From Actinomycetes bacterium (GTDB taxonomy: Bacteria; Actinomycetota; Actinomycetes; Actinomycetales; Cellulomonadaceae), in contig JAEYXM010000234.1 in the NCBI GenBank assembly GCA_023428465.1, positions 1 to 32,542 on the forward strand: a stretch of 32,542 bases of DNA, written 5' to 3'. Position numbers and translations under genes: made by a program. Position 1 is the stretch's first letter; each line of letters begins with the position of its first letter. Positions 6,997-15,389 of the stretch are shown in pieces. Under the pieces are notes generated by a model. It ran no database searches and was not told the DNA's origin. It saw only the letters and a list, made by a program, of their open reading frames with translations.

Positions 6997-9900
6997 ATGA
7001 CCATCACCAGGTCGCCGCCCTCGAGCTGCTGCACCGCCCCGATCGCCACGCGCCGCACGGTCCCGCCGACGGGCGTGGTGATGGAGGCCTCCATCTTCAT
7101 CGCCTCGATCGTGGCGACCACCTGGCCGGCCTGGACCTTCTGGCCCTCCTGGACGACCGGGGTGACGGCACCGGCGAACGGCGCGGCGATCTGGCCCGGC
7201 GTGCCCGGGTCGGCCTTCTCGGCGGCCGCCTGGTCGACCTCGACGCCGCGGTCCCGGACCTGCACGGGGCGCAGCTGGCCGTTCAGCGTGAACATGACGG
7301 TCCGCATGCCGCGCGCGTCGGGCTCCCCGACCGCCTCGAGGCCGATGAGCAGACGGACACCCCGGTCGAGGTGCACCTCGACCTCAGTCGCCGGCGCCAT
7401 GCCGTACAGGTACCGCTCGGTGTCGAGCACGCTCACGTCGCCGAAGGTGGCCCGCACCTGCTGGAAGTCCTTCGTGGGGCCGGGGAACAGCAGGTGGTTG
7501 AGCCGGTCGCGGCGCGTCGTGGAGTCGCCGTCGAGGTCGGCGCGGTCCTGGTCGGTGAGCGACACCTGCTCGCGGCGCGGCGGGCGCCCCTGCAGGGCCT
7601 TCGACCGGAAGGGCTCGGGCCAGCCGCCGGGCGGGTCGCCCAGCTCGCCGCCGAGGAACCCGATGACCGAGTCCGGCACGTCGTACTCGTCGGGGTGCTC
7701 CGCGAAGTGGTCGGGCTCCGCGCCGCGAGCCACCAGGTGCAGCGCGAGGTCGCCCACGACCTTCGACGACGGCGTGACCTTGACGAGGCGGCCGAGGATG
7801 CGGTCCGCCGCGGCGTACATGGCCTCGATCTGCTCGAACCGGTTCCCGAGGCCCAGCGCGATGGCCTGCTGGCGCAGGTTCGACAGCTGGCCGCCGGGGA
7901 TCTCGTGGTCGTAGACGCGGCCGGTGGGCCCGGGCAGACCGGACTCGAACGGCCGGTAGATGCGCCGCACGGCCTCCCAGTACGGCTCGAGGTCGCACAC
8001 CGCGCGCAAGCTCAGGCCCGTGTCACGCTCGGTGTGCTCGAGCGCCGCGACGAGCGCCGACATCGGCGGCTGGCTGGTCGTGCCGGCCATCGACGCGGCG
8101 GCCACGTCGACCGCGTCCACCCCGGCGTCGACCGCCGCGAGGAGAGTAGCGAGCTGGCCGCCCGCCGTGTCGTGCGTGTGCAGGTGCACGGGCAGGTCGA
8201 ACCGCTCCCGCAGGGCCGTCACCAGCGTGCGGGCCGCAGGCGGGCGCAGCAGGCCCGCCATGTCCTTGATGGCGAGGACGTGCGCGCCGGCCTCGACGAT
8301 CTGCTCGGCGAGCCTCAGGTAGTAGTCGAGCGTGTAGAGGCGCTCGGCCGGGTTCGTGAGGTCAGCCGTGTAGCAGAGCGCGACCTCGGCGATGGAGACG
8401 CCGGTCTCGCGGACGGCGTCGATCGCAGGCCGCATCTGGTCGACGTCGTTCAGCGAGTCGAAGATGCGGAAGATGTCCATGCCCGTCGCGGACGCCTCGC
8501 GCACGAAGGCGCTCGTCACCTCGGTCGGATACGGCGTGTACCCCACGGTGTTGCGCCCGCGCAGGAGCATCTGCAGAGCGACGTTCGGCAGTGCCTCGCG
8601 CACGGCCGCGAGCCGCTCCCAGGGGTCCTCACCGAGGAACCGGAGCGCCACGTCGTAGGTGGCGCCGCCCCAGGCCTCCATGCTCAGCAGCCCACCGGTC
8701 AGGCGTGCGACGTGCGGCGCCACGGCCACCAGGTCGTAGGTGCGCACGCGCGTCGCGAGGAGCGACTGGTGCGCGTCCCGGAACGTCGTGTCCGTGACGG
8801 CCACGGCCGTCTGCTGGCGCAGCGCGCTGCTGAAGGCCTCGGGCCCGAGCTCGAGCAGGCGCTGGCGGCTGCCGACAGGCGGCTCGGCCGACAGGTCGAT
8901 GGCAGGGAGCTTGGCCGACGGGTCCGGCAGACCGCCGGGCGGACCGTACGGGCGGTTGACCGTCACGTCGCCCAGGTAGGCCAGGAGCCGCGTGCCGCGG
9001 TCGCTGCTGCGCTTGGCGACGAGCAGCTCGGGGCGCTCCTCGATGAACGACGTCGACAGGTCGCCGTCGACGAACTCCGGCGCGGCCAGCACGGCCTGCA
9101 GGAACGGGATGTTGGAGCGGATGCCGCGGATCCGGAACTCCGCGAGGGCCCGACGCGCGCGGTGCACCGCCGTCGGGAAGTCGCGACCGCGGCACGTGAG
9201 CTTGACGAGCATCGAGTCGAAGTGGCCGGTCACCTCTGCGCCCGCGCTGGCGGTCGCGCCATCGAGTCGCACGCCGGCGCCACCGGGCGACCGGTAGGCC
9301 GCGATGCGACCGGTGTCGGGGCGGAAGCCGTTCGCGGGGTCCTCGGTGGTGATGCGGCACTGCAGCGCGGCGCCGTTGACGCGGACCGAGTCCTGGTTGA
9401 TCCCCAGGTCCGCCAGGGTCTCCCCCGCCGCGATGCGCAGCTGGGACTGCACGAGGTCGATGTCGGTGACCTCCTCGGTCACCGTGTGCTCGACCTGGAT
9501 GCGCGGGTTCATCTCGATGAACACGTGCTGGCCCGCGCGCTCCCCCACCGTGTCGACGAGGAACTCGACGGTGCCCGCGTTGACGTAGCCGATGCTGCGT
9601 GCGAACGCGACGGCGTCGCGGCACAGCGCGTCCCGGATGGCCGGGTCGAGGTTGGGGGCGGGCGCGATCTCGATGACCTTCTGGTGACGCCGCTGCACCG
9701 AGCAGTCCCGCTCGAAGAGGTGCACGACCTCGCCCGACGCGTCCGCGAGGATCTGGACCTCGATGTGCCGGGGGCGCAGGACGGCGCGCTCGAGGAAGAC
9801 GGTCGGGTCGCCGAACGCGCCGTCGGCCTCGCGCATCGCGGCGCGCAGGGACGCCTCGAGCTCGCCGGCGCTCTCGACGCGCCGCATGCCGCGGCCGCCG

Positions 9901-10388
9901 CCGCCGGCGACGGCCTTGACGAAGAGGGGGAAGCCGACCTCGTCGGCCGCCGCGAGGAGCTCTGCGACGTCTGCGGAGGGGGCGCTGGAGGGCAGGACCG
10001 GGATGCCTGCCTCGCGCGCGGCCTTCAACGCGGCGACCTTGTTGCCCGCCATCTCGAGCACGTCCGGCGGCGGGCCGACGAAGGTGATGCCGGCGGCGGC
10101 GCACGCCCGCGCGAGATCGGGGTTCTCCGACAGGAATCCGTAGCCCGGGTACACCGCGTCCGCCCCGGACTCGCGGGCTACCCGGATGATCTCCTCGATG
10201 TCGAGGTATGCCCGGACCGGGTGGCCGGCCTCGCCGATCGGGTAAGCCTCGTCGGCCTTCAGCCGGTGCTCGGAATTGCGGTCCTCGTAGGGGAAGACGG
10301 CAACCGTGCGGGCGCCGAGCTCGTAGGCGGCGCGGAATCCGCGCACGGCGATCTCGGCTCGGTTGGCGACGAGCACTTTGGCGAACAC
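6990..10388 (-). CDS. pyc: Pyruvate carboxylase
   Basis: Start GTG 10388 (VFAKVLVANRAEIAVRGF) is preceded by GAGAGG and gives 1132 residues, a normal length for the single-chain enzyme. Domains in order: biotin carboxylase (about 1-460; glycine-rich ATP loop VAGGGGRGMRRV, then IEMNPRIQVEHTVTE), carboxyltransferase (about 540-810; TDTTFRDAHQSLLATRVRT, with the metal-site HLHTHDTAGG), the PC tetramerisation region, and a C-terminal biotinyl domain with IEAMKMEASI, biotinyl lysine K1098. It carboxylates pyruvate to oxaloacetate with ATP and bicarbonate, the anaplerotic step that feeds the TCA cycle, in the cytoplasm. Transcribed alone; a hairpin at 10454 lies upstream. The FHA protein encoded nearby is from a family that restrains 2-oxoglutarate use, so control of TCA carbon sits close by, though probably not in the same operon. 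Confidence 0.97.
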   Translation of the reverse strand: MFAKVLVANRAEIAVRGFRAAYELGARTVAVFPYEDRNSEHRLKADEAYPIGEAGHPVRAYLDIEEIIRVARESGADAVYPGYGFLSENPDLARACAAAGITFVGPPPDVLEMAGNKVAALKAAREAGIPVLPSSAPSADVAELLAAADEVGFPLFVKAVAGGGGRGMRRVESAGELEASLRAAMREADGAFGDPTVFLERAVLRPRHIEVQILADASGEVVHLFERDCSVQRRHQKVIEIAPAPNLDPAIRDALCRDAVAFARSIGYVNAGTVEFLVDTVGERAGQHVFIEMNPRIQVEHTVTEEVTDIDLVQSQLRIAAGETLADLGINQDSVRVNGAALQCRITTEDPANGFRPDTGRIAAYRSPGGAGVRLDGATASAGAEVTGHFDSMLVKLTCRGRDFPTAVHRARRALAEFRIRGIRSNIPFLQAVLAAPEFVDGDLSTSFIEERPELLVAKRSSDRGTRLLAYLGDVTVNRPYGPPGGLPDPSAKLPAIDLSAEPPVGSRQRLLELGPEAFSSALRQQTAVAVTDTTFRDAHQSLLATRVRTYDLVAVAPHVARLTGGLLSMEAWGGATYDVALRFLGEDPWERLAAVREALPNVALQMLLRGRNTVGYTPYPTEVTSAFVREASATGMDIFRIFDSLNDVDQMRPAIDAVRETGVSIAEVALCYTADLTNPAERLYTLDYYLRLAEQIVEAGAHVLAIKDMAGLLRPPAARTLVTALRERFDLPVHLHTHDTAGGQLATLLAAVDAGVDAVDVAAASMAGTTSQPPMSALVAALEHTERDTGLSLRAVCDLEPYWEAVRRIYRPFESGLPGPTGRVYDHEIPGGQLSNLRQQAIALGLGNRFEQIEAMYAAADRILGRLVKVTPSSKVVGDLALHLVARGAEPDHFAEHPDEYDVPDSVIGFLGGELGDPPGGWPEPFRSKALQGRPPRREQVSLTDQDRADLDGDSTTRRDRLNHLLFPGPTKDFQQVRATFGDVSVLDTERYLYGMAPATEVEVHLDRGVRLLIGLEAVGEPDARGMRTVMFTLNGQLRPVQVRDRGVEVDQAAAEKADPGTPGQIAAPFAGAVTPVVQEGQKVQAGQVVATIEAMKMEASITTPVGGTVRRVAIGAVQQLEGGDLVMVIA

Positions 10389-10453
10389 AGCACCTCTCAA
10401 CGTCGGCTCAGCCGGGCACCAGAACGGTAGCCGGATTTGCACGGTGGACCACA

Positions 10454-10474
10454 GGCGTCCGTCGTCCGGACGCC
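10454..10474 (-). terminator. Hairpin between MerR gene and pyc
   Basis: GGCGTCCG (10454-10461) pairs perfectly with CGGACGCC (10467-10474) around a 5-base loop. It lies about 120 nt past the stop of the MerR gene and 65 nt before pyc, so it could end the cluster transcript. A second dyad, CTCACCG (10533-10539) with CGGTGAG (10551-10557), lies closer to the MerR stop. Neither has a clear T-run. Confidence 0.4.
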
Positions 10475-10593
10475 CGCGGAGCAGAGTTCACCACGGCTCG
10501 ACCCGCGGCGCACGGTGACAGGGACAGTCAACCTCACCGTGAGCACCCGACGGTGAGCCGTACCGGCACCTACCCTGCCGGACTGTGGCGCGC

Positions 10594-11157
10594 TCAGCCT
10601 GCGCTACGGGCCCGACGACGCACCGAGAGCTCGTCCGTGCCGTCCACGAGGGGCGTCTCCTCGTCGACACGCTCGGTCGGCAGTGAGGCGAGGCTGCCCT
10701 CGACCTCGCGCCAGACGCGCCCGACGGCGATACCGAACACGCCCTGGCCGCCCTGCACCAGGTCCACGACCTCGTCGGCGGACGTGCACTCGTACACCGA
10801 GGCGCCGTCGCTCATGAGGGTGATCTGGGCGAGGTCGTCGACACCTCGCTCGCGCAGGTGGCCGACCGCGGTGCGGATCTGCTGGAGCGAGACGCCCGTG
10901 TCGAGGAGTCGCTTGACGACCTTGAGCACGAGGATGTCGCGGAAGCTGTAGAGGCGCTGGGTGCCCGAGCCTGTGGCGGGGCGCACCGACGGCTCGACCA
11001 GGCCGGTACGGGCCCAGTAGTCGAGCTGGCGGTACGTGATGCCGGCGGCTCGGCACGCGGTCGGACCGCGGTAGCCGGTGGTGGTGTCCAGGTCTGGCAG
11101 GTCGTCGCCGAACAGCAGGCCCTGGGCGCGCTGCGGGATGGCGACCGACTCGTGCAT
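10594..11157 (-). CDS. MerR-family transcriptional regulator (Rv1830-like)
   Basis: Start ATG 11157 has GGAGA 5 nt upstream and gives 187 residues. An atypical MerR winged helix-turn-helix spans about 28-100: YRGPTACRAAGITYRQLDYW, then the wing with GSGTQRLYSFRDILVLKVV and the helix LLDTGVSLQQIRTAV. The C-terminal half has no cysteine set for metals and no known effector domain. It is the second MerR of the conserved actinobacterial cluster (position of Rv1830 in M. tuberculosis), downstream of the bifunctional nuclease. A dyad with AGGTT/AACCT halves lies about 130 nt upstream of its start and may be its own operator. Targets are unknown; a role in growth or division control is inferred from the cluster. 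Confidence 0.88.
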   Translation of the reverse strand: MHESVAIPQRAQGLLFGDDLPDLDTTTGYRGPTACRAAGITYRQLDYWARTGLVEPSVRPATGSGTQRLYSFRDILVLKVVKRLLDTGVSLQQIRTAVGHLRERGVDDLAQITLMSDGASVYECTSADEVVDLVQGGQGVFGIAVGRVWREVEGSLASLPTERVDEETPLVDGTDELSVRRRARSAG

Positions 11158-11287
11158 CGGTTCTCCGGTGCCGCTCACGGGCGCGCTCCCCTCGTCCTGG
11201 CCGGCGGGTCCGCGGCCACACATCACGCTAGGGCCGCCCCCGGGGGCCGTCAACGACGCCACGCGGGACGGTGACGGCGTGTCGAAA

Positions 11288-11304
11288 AACCTGAGGTTCA
11301 ACCT
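11288..11304. promoter_or_regulatory. AACCT/AGGTT dyad, candidate MerR operator
   Basis: The 17 bases read AACCTGAGGTTCAACCT: three half-sites making two overlapping palindromes (AACCT-G-AGGTT and AGGTT-C-AACCT). It lies in the 192-nt gap upstream of the MerR gene, in a locally AT-richer stretch suitable for a promoter. Dyads of this kind are typical MerR-family targets. Binding by this MerR or by the FtsR-like protein is a guess. Confidence 0.4.
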
Positions 11305-11349
11305 GATGGTGAAGGTCCGACATGCCCGTTTAGTCGCGATCGCGCGTGG

Positions 11350-11901
11350 TCATGACGGCTCGTCGCCGGCCTCCGGCTCGTCGCCAGCCTCCCGCTCGCC
11401 GCCGGCCTCCGGCTCGTCGGTCCCGACGAAATCGTCCGGGCTCACCGTGTCGAGGAACGCCCGGAACTGCGCGACCTCCTCGTCCTCGTCCGCGTCGTCC
11501 TGCACCTCGAGCGCGGACTCGTCGAGGATCCCCGTGTCGCACAGCACCGGGCAGCCCACGCGAACGGCCACCGCGATCGCGTCCGAGGCCCGCGAGTCGA
11601 TCCGGCGACCGTCGGAGAGCACCAGCGCCGCGTGGAAGACGCCGTCGAGGAGCGCGACGATCTCGATCCGCTCCAGCACCGCGCCGCACGCGTCCAGGAC
11701 CGACACGAGCAGGTCGTGGGTCATCGGCCGCGGGGGCGCCACCCCCGCCTGCCCCGCCGCGATCGCCTGGCCCTCGTTCAGGCCCACCACGATCGGCAGG
11801 ACGCGGCCTCCCGCGGCGTCGAGCAGCAGCACGACGACCTGGTCCAGGGGCACCTGACGCCTGACCCCCAGCACCTGCATCTCGACCTGACCGTCCGACA
11901 T
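11350..11901 (-). CDS. Bifunctional nuclease family protein (DUF151)
   Basis: The product has 183 residues. Residues 1-140 form the DUF151/bifunctional-nuclease domain: VLGVRRQVPLDQVVVLLLDA, RVLPIVVGLNEGQAIA, RPMTHDLLVSVLDACGA and the RIDSRASDAIAVAVRVGCPV motif. The family was named for nuclease activity described in a plant member; the bacterial role is not settled. The tail (about 155-183) is a low-complexity acidic repeat of EAG-D/E-x-E-P units, encoded by imperfect direct repeats in the DNA. It lies between the two MerR genes, as in mycobacteria (Rv1829). No clear ribosome site precedes ATG 11901, so the start is slightly uncertain. Confidence 0.88.
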   Translation of the reverse strand: MSDGQVEMQVLGVRRQVPLDQVVVLLLDAAGGRVLPIVVGLNEGQAIAAGQAGVAPPRPMTHDLLVSVLDACGAVLERIEIVALLDGVFHAALVLSDGRRIDSRASDAIAVAVRVGCPVLCDTGILDESALEVQDDADEDEEVAQFRAFLDTVSPDDFVGTDEPEAGGEREAGDEPEAGDEPS

Positions 11902-11984
11902 GACGTCACGCTACGTCGCCGGGGCGCCAGGAGCACACATCGGCACGTCGCAATCCGGTTACGCGTGCGGCGGCGTCGCCGACG

Positions 11985-12776
11985 TCACAGGGGCAGGTCG
12001 GCGACTCCGGCGCGCACGAGCGCCGTGTGCAGTCTGCCGCACAGCTCGCCCACCTCCGCCGCGACGCTCGCGGCGTGCGCCTGGGCCGACGTGGCCCGCT
12101 GGCTGCGCAGAGGGGCCACGATCTGCTCGACCATCCCGACCTGGCGGTCCGCGGCCGACCGGAACGCCCGCAGGTGCCGCGGCTCGACGCCGTGCTCGGC
12201 CAACGCCGCCGCGAGCACGACGACGTCGCGCGCCCACGTCTCGAGGTGACCCGCGGCGTCGGGCGTGAGCACACCGGCCGCGACCAGGCCCTCCACGAGA
12301 GCCAGGTCCGTACCGGTCTCCGCTGCGAGCGACTCGGGCGTGCACCGGCCGGGCCGCGTGGCCCGCTCGCCGTCGGACGTCGCGAGCCGCGGCGCGACCG
12401 CCGACGACGTCGCCCCCGCGTCGAGCGCGTCGAGCTGCTCGCGGATCACGCGCAGCGGAAGGTAGCGGTCGCGCTGCTGGCGCAGGACGAACCGGAGACG
12501 CTCCAGGTCCGCCGGGCTGTACTGGCGGTACCCGCCGGCGGTGCGGCGCGGCTCCACGAGGCCCTGCTCCTCCAGGAAGCGCAGCTTGGAGGGGGTCAGC
12601 GTCGGGAAGTCCCCGCCGAGGTCGGCGAGCACGTCCGAGATCCGCATGGTCGCCTCGCGCGAGACCCCCTGCGGCCAGGGCTCGACGAGCCGCGGGCCGG
12701 TGCCCGCGAGGGCCTCCGCCCGTTCCTCGTCGCCCGCAGCCTGTGCCACCGTCCGTACCTGTGGTGCAGGGGTCAC
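11985..12776 (-). CDS. ftsR: FtsR-type MerR-family regulator
   Basis: The frame has 263 residues from GTG 12776, which overlaps the FHA stop as GTGA and suggests translational coupling; ATG 12647 (MRISDVLADL, 220 residues) is the alternative and begins right at the conserved domain. The domain has LTPSKLRFLEEQGLVEPRR, a wing GGYRQYSPADLERLRFVL and the helix DRYLPLRVIREQLDAL, the pattern of Rv1828 and corynebacterial FtsR, a regulator reported to act on ftsZ expression. A second small helical domain spans about 140-205. Downstream of the FHA gene, as in mycobacteria and corynebacteria. No ftsZ lies in the window. The family call is good; the target is borrowed from relatives. Confidence 0.82.
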   Translation of the reverse strand: MTPAPQVRTVAQAAGDEERAEALAGTGPRLVEPWPQGVSREATMRISDVLADLGGDFPTLTPSKLRFLEEQGLVEPRRTAGGYRQYSPADLERLRFVLRQQRDRYLPLRVIREQLDALDAGATSSAVAPRLATSDGERATRPGRCTPESLAAETGTDLALVEGLVAAGVLTPDAAGHLETWARDVVVLAAALAEHGVEPRHLRAFRSAADRQVGMVEQIVAPLRSQRATSAQAHAASVAAEVGELCGRLHTALVRAGVADLPL

Positions 12777-13243
12777 GCGCCGGGGTCCGCGTGCTTCTCG
12801 GCGCGGGCCGGGCTCGGGTGGAACGTCATGCGGAACTTGCCGATCTGCACCTCGTCACCGGCCTTGAGCTGGACCCGCTCGATGCGGTCCCGGTTCACGT
12901 AGGTCCCGTTCAGCGAGCCGACGTCACGCACGACGAAGCCGTCCCCCTCGAGCACGAACTCCACGTGCTTGCGCGAGACCGTCACGTCGTCGAGGAAGAT
13001 GTCCGCGTCCGGGCTACGGCCGGCGACGGTGCGCTCGGCGTCGAGCAGGAAGCGCGCGCCGGCGCTCGGCCCGCGCTGGACGATGAGGAGCGCGGACGTC
13101 GGCGGCAGTGCCGCGACCGCCGCCTGGTCCTCCGGGCTCAGGCCCACGGGCGCGTCGTACTCGACCGGCACCAGTCCCTCGCCGAAGCTGATGGTGGTGT
13201 CGGCCGCGTTCCAGCGGCCCTCGGTCCCCTCGAGCTCGGTCAC
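12773..13243 (-). CDS. garA: FHA-domain metabolic switch protein (GarA/OdhI family)
   Basis: The product has 156 residues. The flexible N-terminus contains ADTTISF (residues 14-20), matching the ETTSVF phospho-acceptor motif of GarA and OdhI: two adjacent threonines, T16 and T17. The FHA domain (about 50-145) has VAGRSPDADIFLDDVTVSRK, then H93 and GSLNGTYVNRDRIE, so the phosphothreonine-binding Arg, Ser and Asn residues are in place. In relatives, the unphosphorylated protein binds and inhibits 2-oxoglutarate dehydrogenase and modulates glutamate enzymes. Phosphorylation by Ser/Thr kinases makes the FHA domain bind its own tail and releases the targets. Followed by ftsR with a 4-nt overlap. 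The kinase and the targets are outside the window. Confidence 0.9.
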   Translation of the reverse strand: MTELEGTEGRWNAADTTISFGEGLVPVEYDAPVGLSPEDQAAVAALPPTSALLIVQRGPSAGARFLLDAERTVAGRSPDADIFLDDVTVSRKHVEFVLEGDGFVVRDVGSLNGTYVNRDRIERVQLKAGDEVQIGKFRMTFHPSPARAEKHADPGA

Positions 13244-13324
13244 GTGCCCTCCCCGACGTCGATGTGGTGCTGACAGCCTAAGCCGACCCCGCCCGGCCCG
13301 GCAGCCCCCGAGGGGACGGAACCG

Positions 13325-14170
13325 TCATTCTTCCTCGACGGGGGCGGGTGTCGCGAACTCAGGTCGCGGAACCTCGCGGATCGCCGTGACCTGGACGAGG
13401 TCCCGCGTCTGCAGGTCGGTCGTGCCGCCCGCGTTGCGGACGCCGGCGAGCGCTCCGCCGGGGATGCTCAGCGCGGTGACGATCGTGTCGGGGTCGCCGA
13501 TGGCGATCCAGCGGTACGGCTCCTTGAGCACCACCCCGTCGACCTCCACGCCGTCCGGGGTGTCCACGAAGTACGACGACGCGGTGATGCGCTGGTCGCC
13601 GACTTGCACGGCCTCCGCGCCGGCGTTGCGCAGCTCCTCGAGCACGTTGTAGAGCACGGGCGCCGGGATCGCGCCGCCGTCGGCGCGGATCACGAGCTCG
13701 ATGCCCGGGCCCTGGGCGGGTAGCTGCCCGGCGAGGATGCCCTCGACCCGGGCGCGCTCGGCGGCGGCCTCGCGGGCCGCACGCTCACGGTCGGAGCCGG
13801 TGAGCAGCTCGGTGCGCTGGGCCCGCAGCGCCGCCATCTGCTCCTCGAGCTCCTCGCTGCGGCGGGTCACGTCGTCGAGGATCCGGACGAGCTCGTCCTG
13901 GCGCAGGCTCGTGAGCGCGTCGTCATGGTTCGAGCGCACCTGTACGACGAGCGCGAAGCCCAGCACGGCGCAGAGCAGGCCGACGGTGACCTGCGCGCGG
14001 GTCGCGCGCGGTGCCATCCCCTGGGCGAGCGTGCGCCACGCCGAGGCCGGCCTGGGCGCCCGCGGTCCGGCGTGCTCGGGACCGTCGACGCGCTCGGGCG
14101 TCTCGGCGCGCTCGGGCGTCTCGGGGGGCTCGGGGGGCTCGGGGGGCTCGGGACGATCGGTCATCGTCAT
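13325..14170 (-). CDS. DUF881 family membrane protein (Rv1825-like)
   Basis: The product has 281 residues. The N-terminus (about 5-40) is a Pro/Glu repeat (PEPPEPPEPPETPER), cytoplasmic. A membrane helix at about 59-78 (QVTVGLLCAVLGFALVVQV) is followed by a coiled coil at about 85-145 (EELEEQMAALRAQRTELL) and an alpha/beta DUF881 domain to about 265, with GIELVIRADGG, VLEELRNAGAEAVQVGDQRI and PYRWIAIGDPD. The family is widespread in Gram-positives and its function is unclear. It overlaps the small basic protein gene by 4 nt (ATGA), so the DUF881-Sbp-DUF881 set is one translationally coupled unit. A second ATG two codons in (14164) is an equally good start. Confidence 0.88.
   Translation of the reverse strand: MTMTDRPEPPEPPEPPETPERAETPERVDGPEHAGPRAPRPASAWRTLAQGMAPRATRAQVTVGLLCAVLGFALVVQVRSNHDDALTSLRQDELVRILDDVTRRSEELEEQMAALRAQRTELLTGSDRERAAREAAAERARVEGILAGQLPAQGPGIELVIRADGGAIPAPVLYNVLEELRNAGAEAVQVGDQRITASSYFVDTPDGVEVDGVVLKEPYRWIAIGDPDTIVTALSIPGGALAGVRNAGGTTDLQTRDLVQVTAIREVPRPEFATPAPVEEE
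14123..14150. repeat. 9-bp tandem repeat with G6 runs in the 5' end of a DUF881 gene
   Basis: Three runs of six G (14123-14128, 14132-14137, 14141-14146) are spaced 9 bp apart, from repeats of GGGGGGCTC, followed in coding direction by two 18-bp units encoding ETPERA/ETPERV. They encode the Pro/Glu tail of the DUF881 protein. Changes in repeat number keep the frame; slippage within a G run would not. Confidence 0.8.
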
Positions 14171-14499
14171 GCCTTGAGCAGGTGCCGGCGGATGGCCGCG
14201 GCGTTGGAGAAGATCCGGATGCCGAGGACGACGACGACGCCGGTCGACAGCTGCGTACCGACGCCGAGCTGGTCGCCCAGGTAGACGATGAAGGCCGCGA
14301 CCACGACGTTCGACAGGAACGACACGACGAAAACACGGTCGTCGAAGACGCCGTCGAGCAGCGCGCGCAGGCCGCCGAAGAGCGCGTCGAGCGCCGCGAC
14401 GACGGCGATGGGCAGGTACGGCTGGAGAGCCAGCGGCACCGTCGGCTCCAGGAAGAGCCCGGCCACCGCGCCGACGAGCAGACCGATGAGCGCGATCAT
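14167..14499 (-). CDS. sbp: Small basic protein (DUF1290)
   Basis: The product has 110 residues and three or four hydrophobic helices: about 2-18 (IALIGLLVGAVAGLFL), 27-50, 57-75 (VVSFLSNVVVAAFIVYLG) and 83-100. The LPIAVVAALDALFGGLRALL stretch is the family signature, as is the positively charged C-terminus (IRRHLLKA). Sbp-family proteins are integral membrane proteins found between two DUF881 genes in many Gram-positives; no biochemical role is established. Both ends overlap neighbouring genes by 4 nt (ATGA), implying fixed stoichiometry with the DUF881 proteins and perhaps a complex at the membrane. Confidence 0.92.
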   Translation of the reverse strand: MIALIGLLVGAVAGLFLEPTVPLALQPYLPIAVVAALDALFGGLRALLDGVFDDRVFVVSFLSNVVVAAFIVYLGDQLGVGTQLSTGVVVVLGIRIFSNAAAIRRHLLKA

Positions 14500-15389
14500 G
14501 GCGACGTCTTCTCCTCTACCTCAGCGGACGACGATGCCACATCGATCGGCACCGCGTGGCGCAACGTCCGGTTACCGACGCCCGGCAGGACGAGCGACTC
14601 GGACGCCGAGGTCGAGACGGTGATCCCGTACGTCCCCGACAGGAACGCGAGGTGGTTCGCGGCCGACGAGCGCGCGAACGCCGTCTGCATCGCCTGCGGG
14701 TCACCGACGACCTCGATGCGGTACGGGGCGATGAGCGGCTCCAGGTCGACCTGGATCGCCTGGCCTGCGCTGCGGATCGCGCTGAGCGCGGTCAGGCGCT
14801 TGCCGTTGATGGCGATCGCCTCGGCGCCCGCCGCCCACAGCCCGTTCGTGACGATCTGCAGGTCGACGTCCTGGATACGGGCCGCCTCGTCGTCGGGGTC
14901 CACGTTCGCGTCGTCCACGACCAGCACGAGACCCTTGCCCGTGACGGCGACCGCGCCGGACGCGAGCTCGTAGGCCTCGAGCCGCTGGAACAGCTCGGGG
15001 TCCACCGACTCCACCGCGGCCGCCTGGATCTGGGCGATCTCGGCGCTCGTGCCCTCCACCAGGTCCGCCAGTTCCTCGGCCTGCTGCGTGCGCTGCTCGA
15101 TCTCCCGCTCCAGGAGGTCCCGCGGGTCCGGCCCGGACAGGGTCGGCGACCGCAGCTGGGTGACGGCCACGACCGTGACGAGGCCGAGCACGATCGCCAG
15201 GACGACGTGCACCGCCGTGCGCACCGCGGTGCCGACCGGAGTCTGCGGGGTGCGCGTACGGGCCGCCGCCTCGGCGTAGCCGGGGTCGAGCGCGTTGTTG
15301 ATCACGTCGGTGAGCAGACCCATCGACGCGTCGACGCGCTGCCCGGGACGCTTCGGGTTCCGGGGCCGCACCGGCGCGGGGGCCGTCAT
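14496..15389 (-). CDS. DUF881 family membrane protein (Rv1823-like)
   Basis: The product has 297 residues from ATG 15389, which overlaps the CDP-alcohol transferase stop (ATGA). The cytoplasmic N-terminus (1-50) includes DASMGLLTDVINNALDPGYA, a conserved stretch of this subgroup. A membrane helix spans about 56-76 (VHVVLAIVLGLVTVVAVTQL), a coiled coil about 85-130, then the DUF881 domain: GKGLVLVVDDANVD, DLQIVTNGLWAAGAEAIAIN, KRLTALSAIRSAGQAIQV and PYRIEVVGDPQAM. It is the paralogue of the DUF881 protein two genes on. The group sits between a membrane-lipid enzyme and a kinase-regulated FHA protein, which fits a role at the growing envelope, but that is inference. Confidence 0.9.
   Translation of the reverse strand: MTAPAPVRPRNPKRPGQRVDASMGLLTDVINNALDPGYAEAAARTRTPQTPVGTAVRTAVHVVLAIVLGLVTVVAVTQLRSPTLSGPDPRDLLEREIEQRTQQAEELADLVEGTSAEIAQIQAAAVESVDPELFQRLEAYELASGAVAVTGKGLVLVVDDANVDPDDEAARIQDVDLQIVTNGLWAAGAEAIAINGKRLTALSAIRSAGQAIQVDLEPLIAPYRIEVVGDPQAMQTAFARSSAANHLAFLSGTYGITVSTSASESLVLPGVGNRTLRHAVPIDVASSSAEVEEKTSP

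Noticed and set aside
7371..10430. Plus-strand open frame of about 1000 codons
   Set aside because: Antisense shadow of pyc; composition is typical of a reversed high-GC gene, with no recognisable protein pattern.
11350..11420. Repeat array in the end of the bifunctional nuclease gene
   Set aside because: The imperfect repeats encode a low-complexity acidic tail; there are no spacers or conserved repeats as in a CRISPR array.
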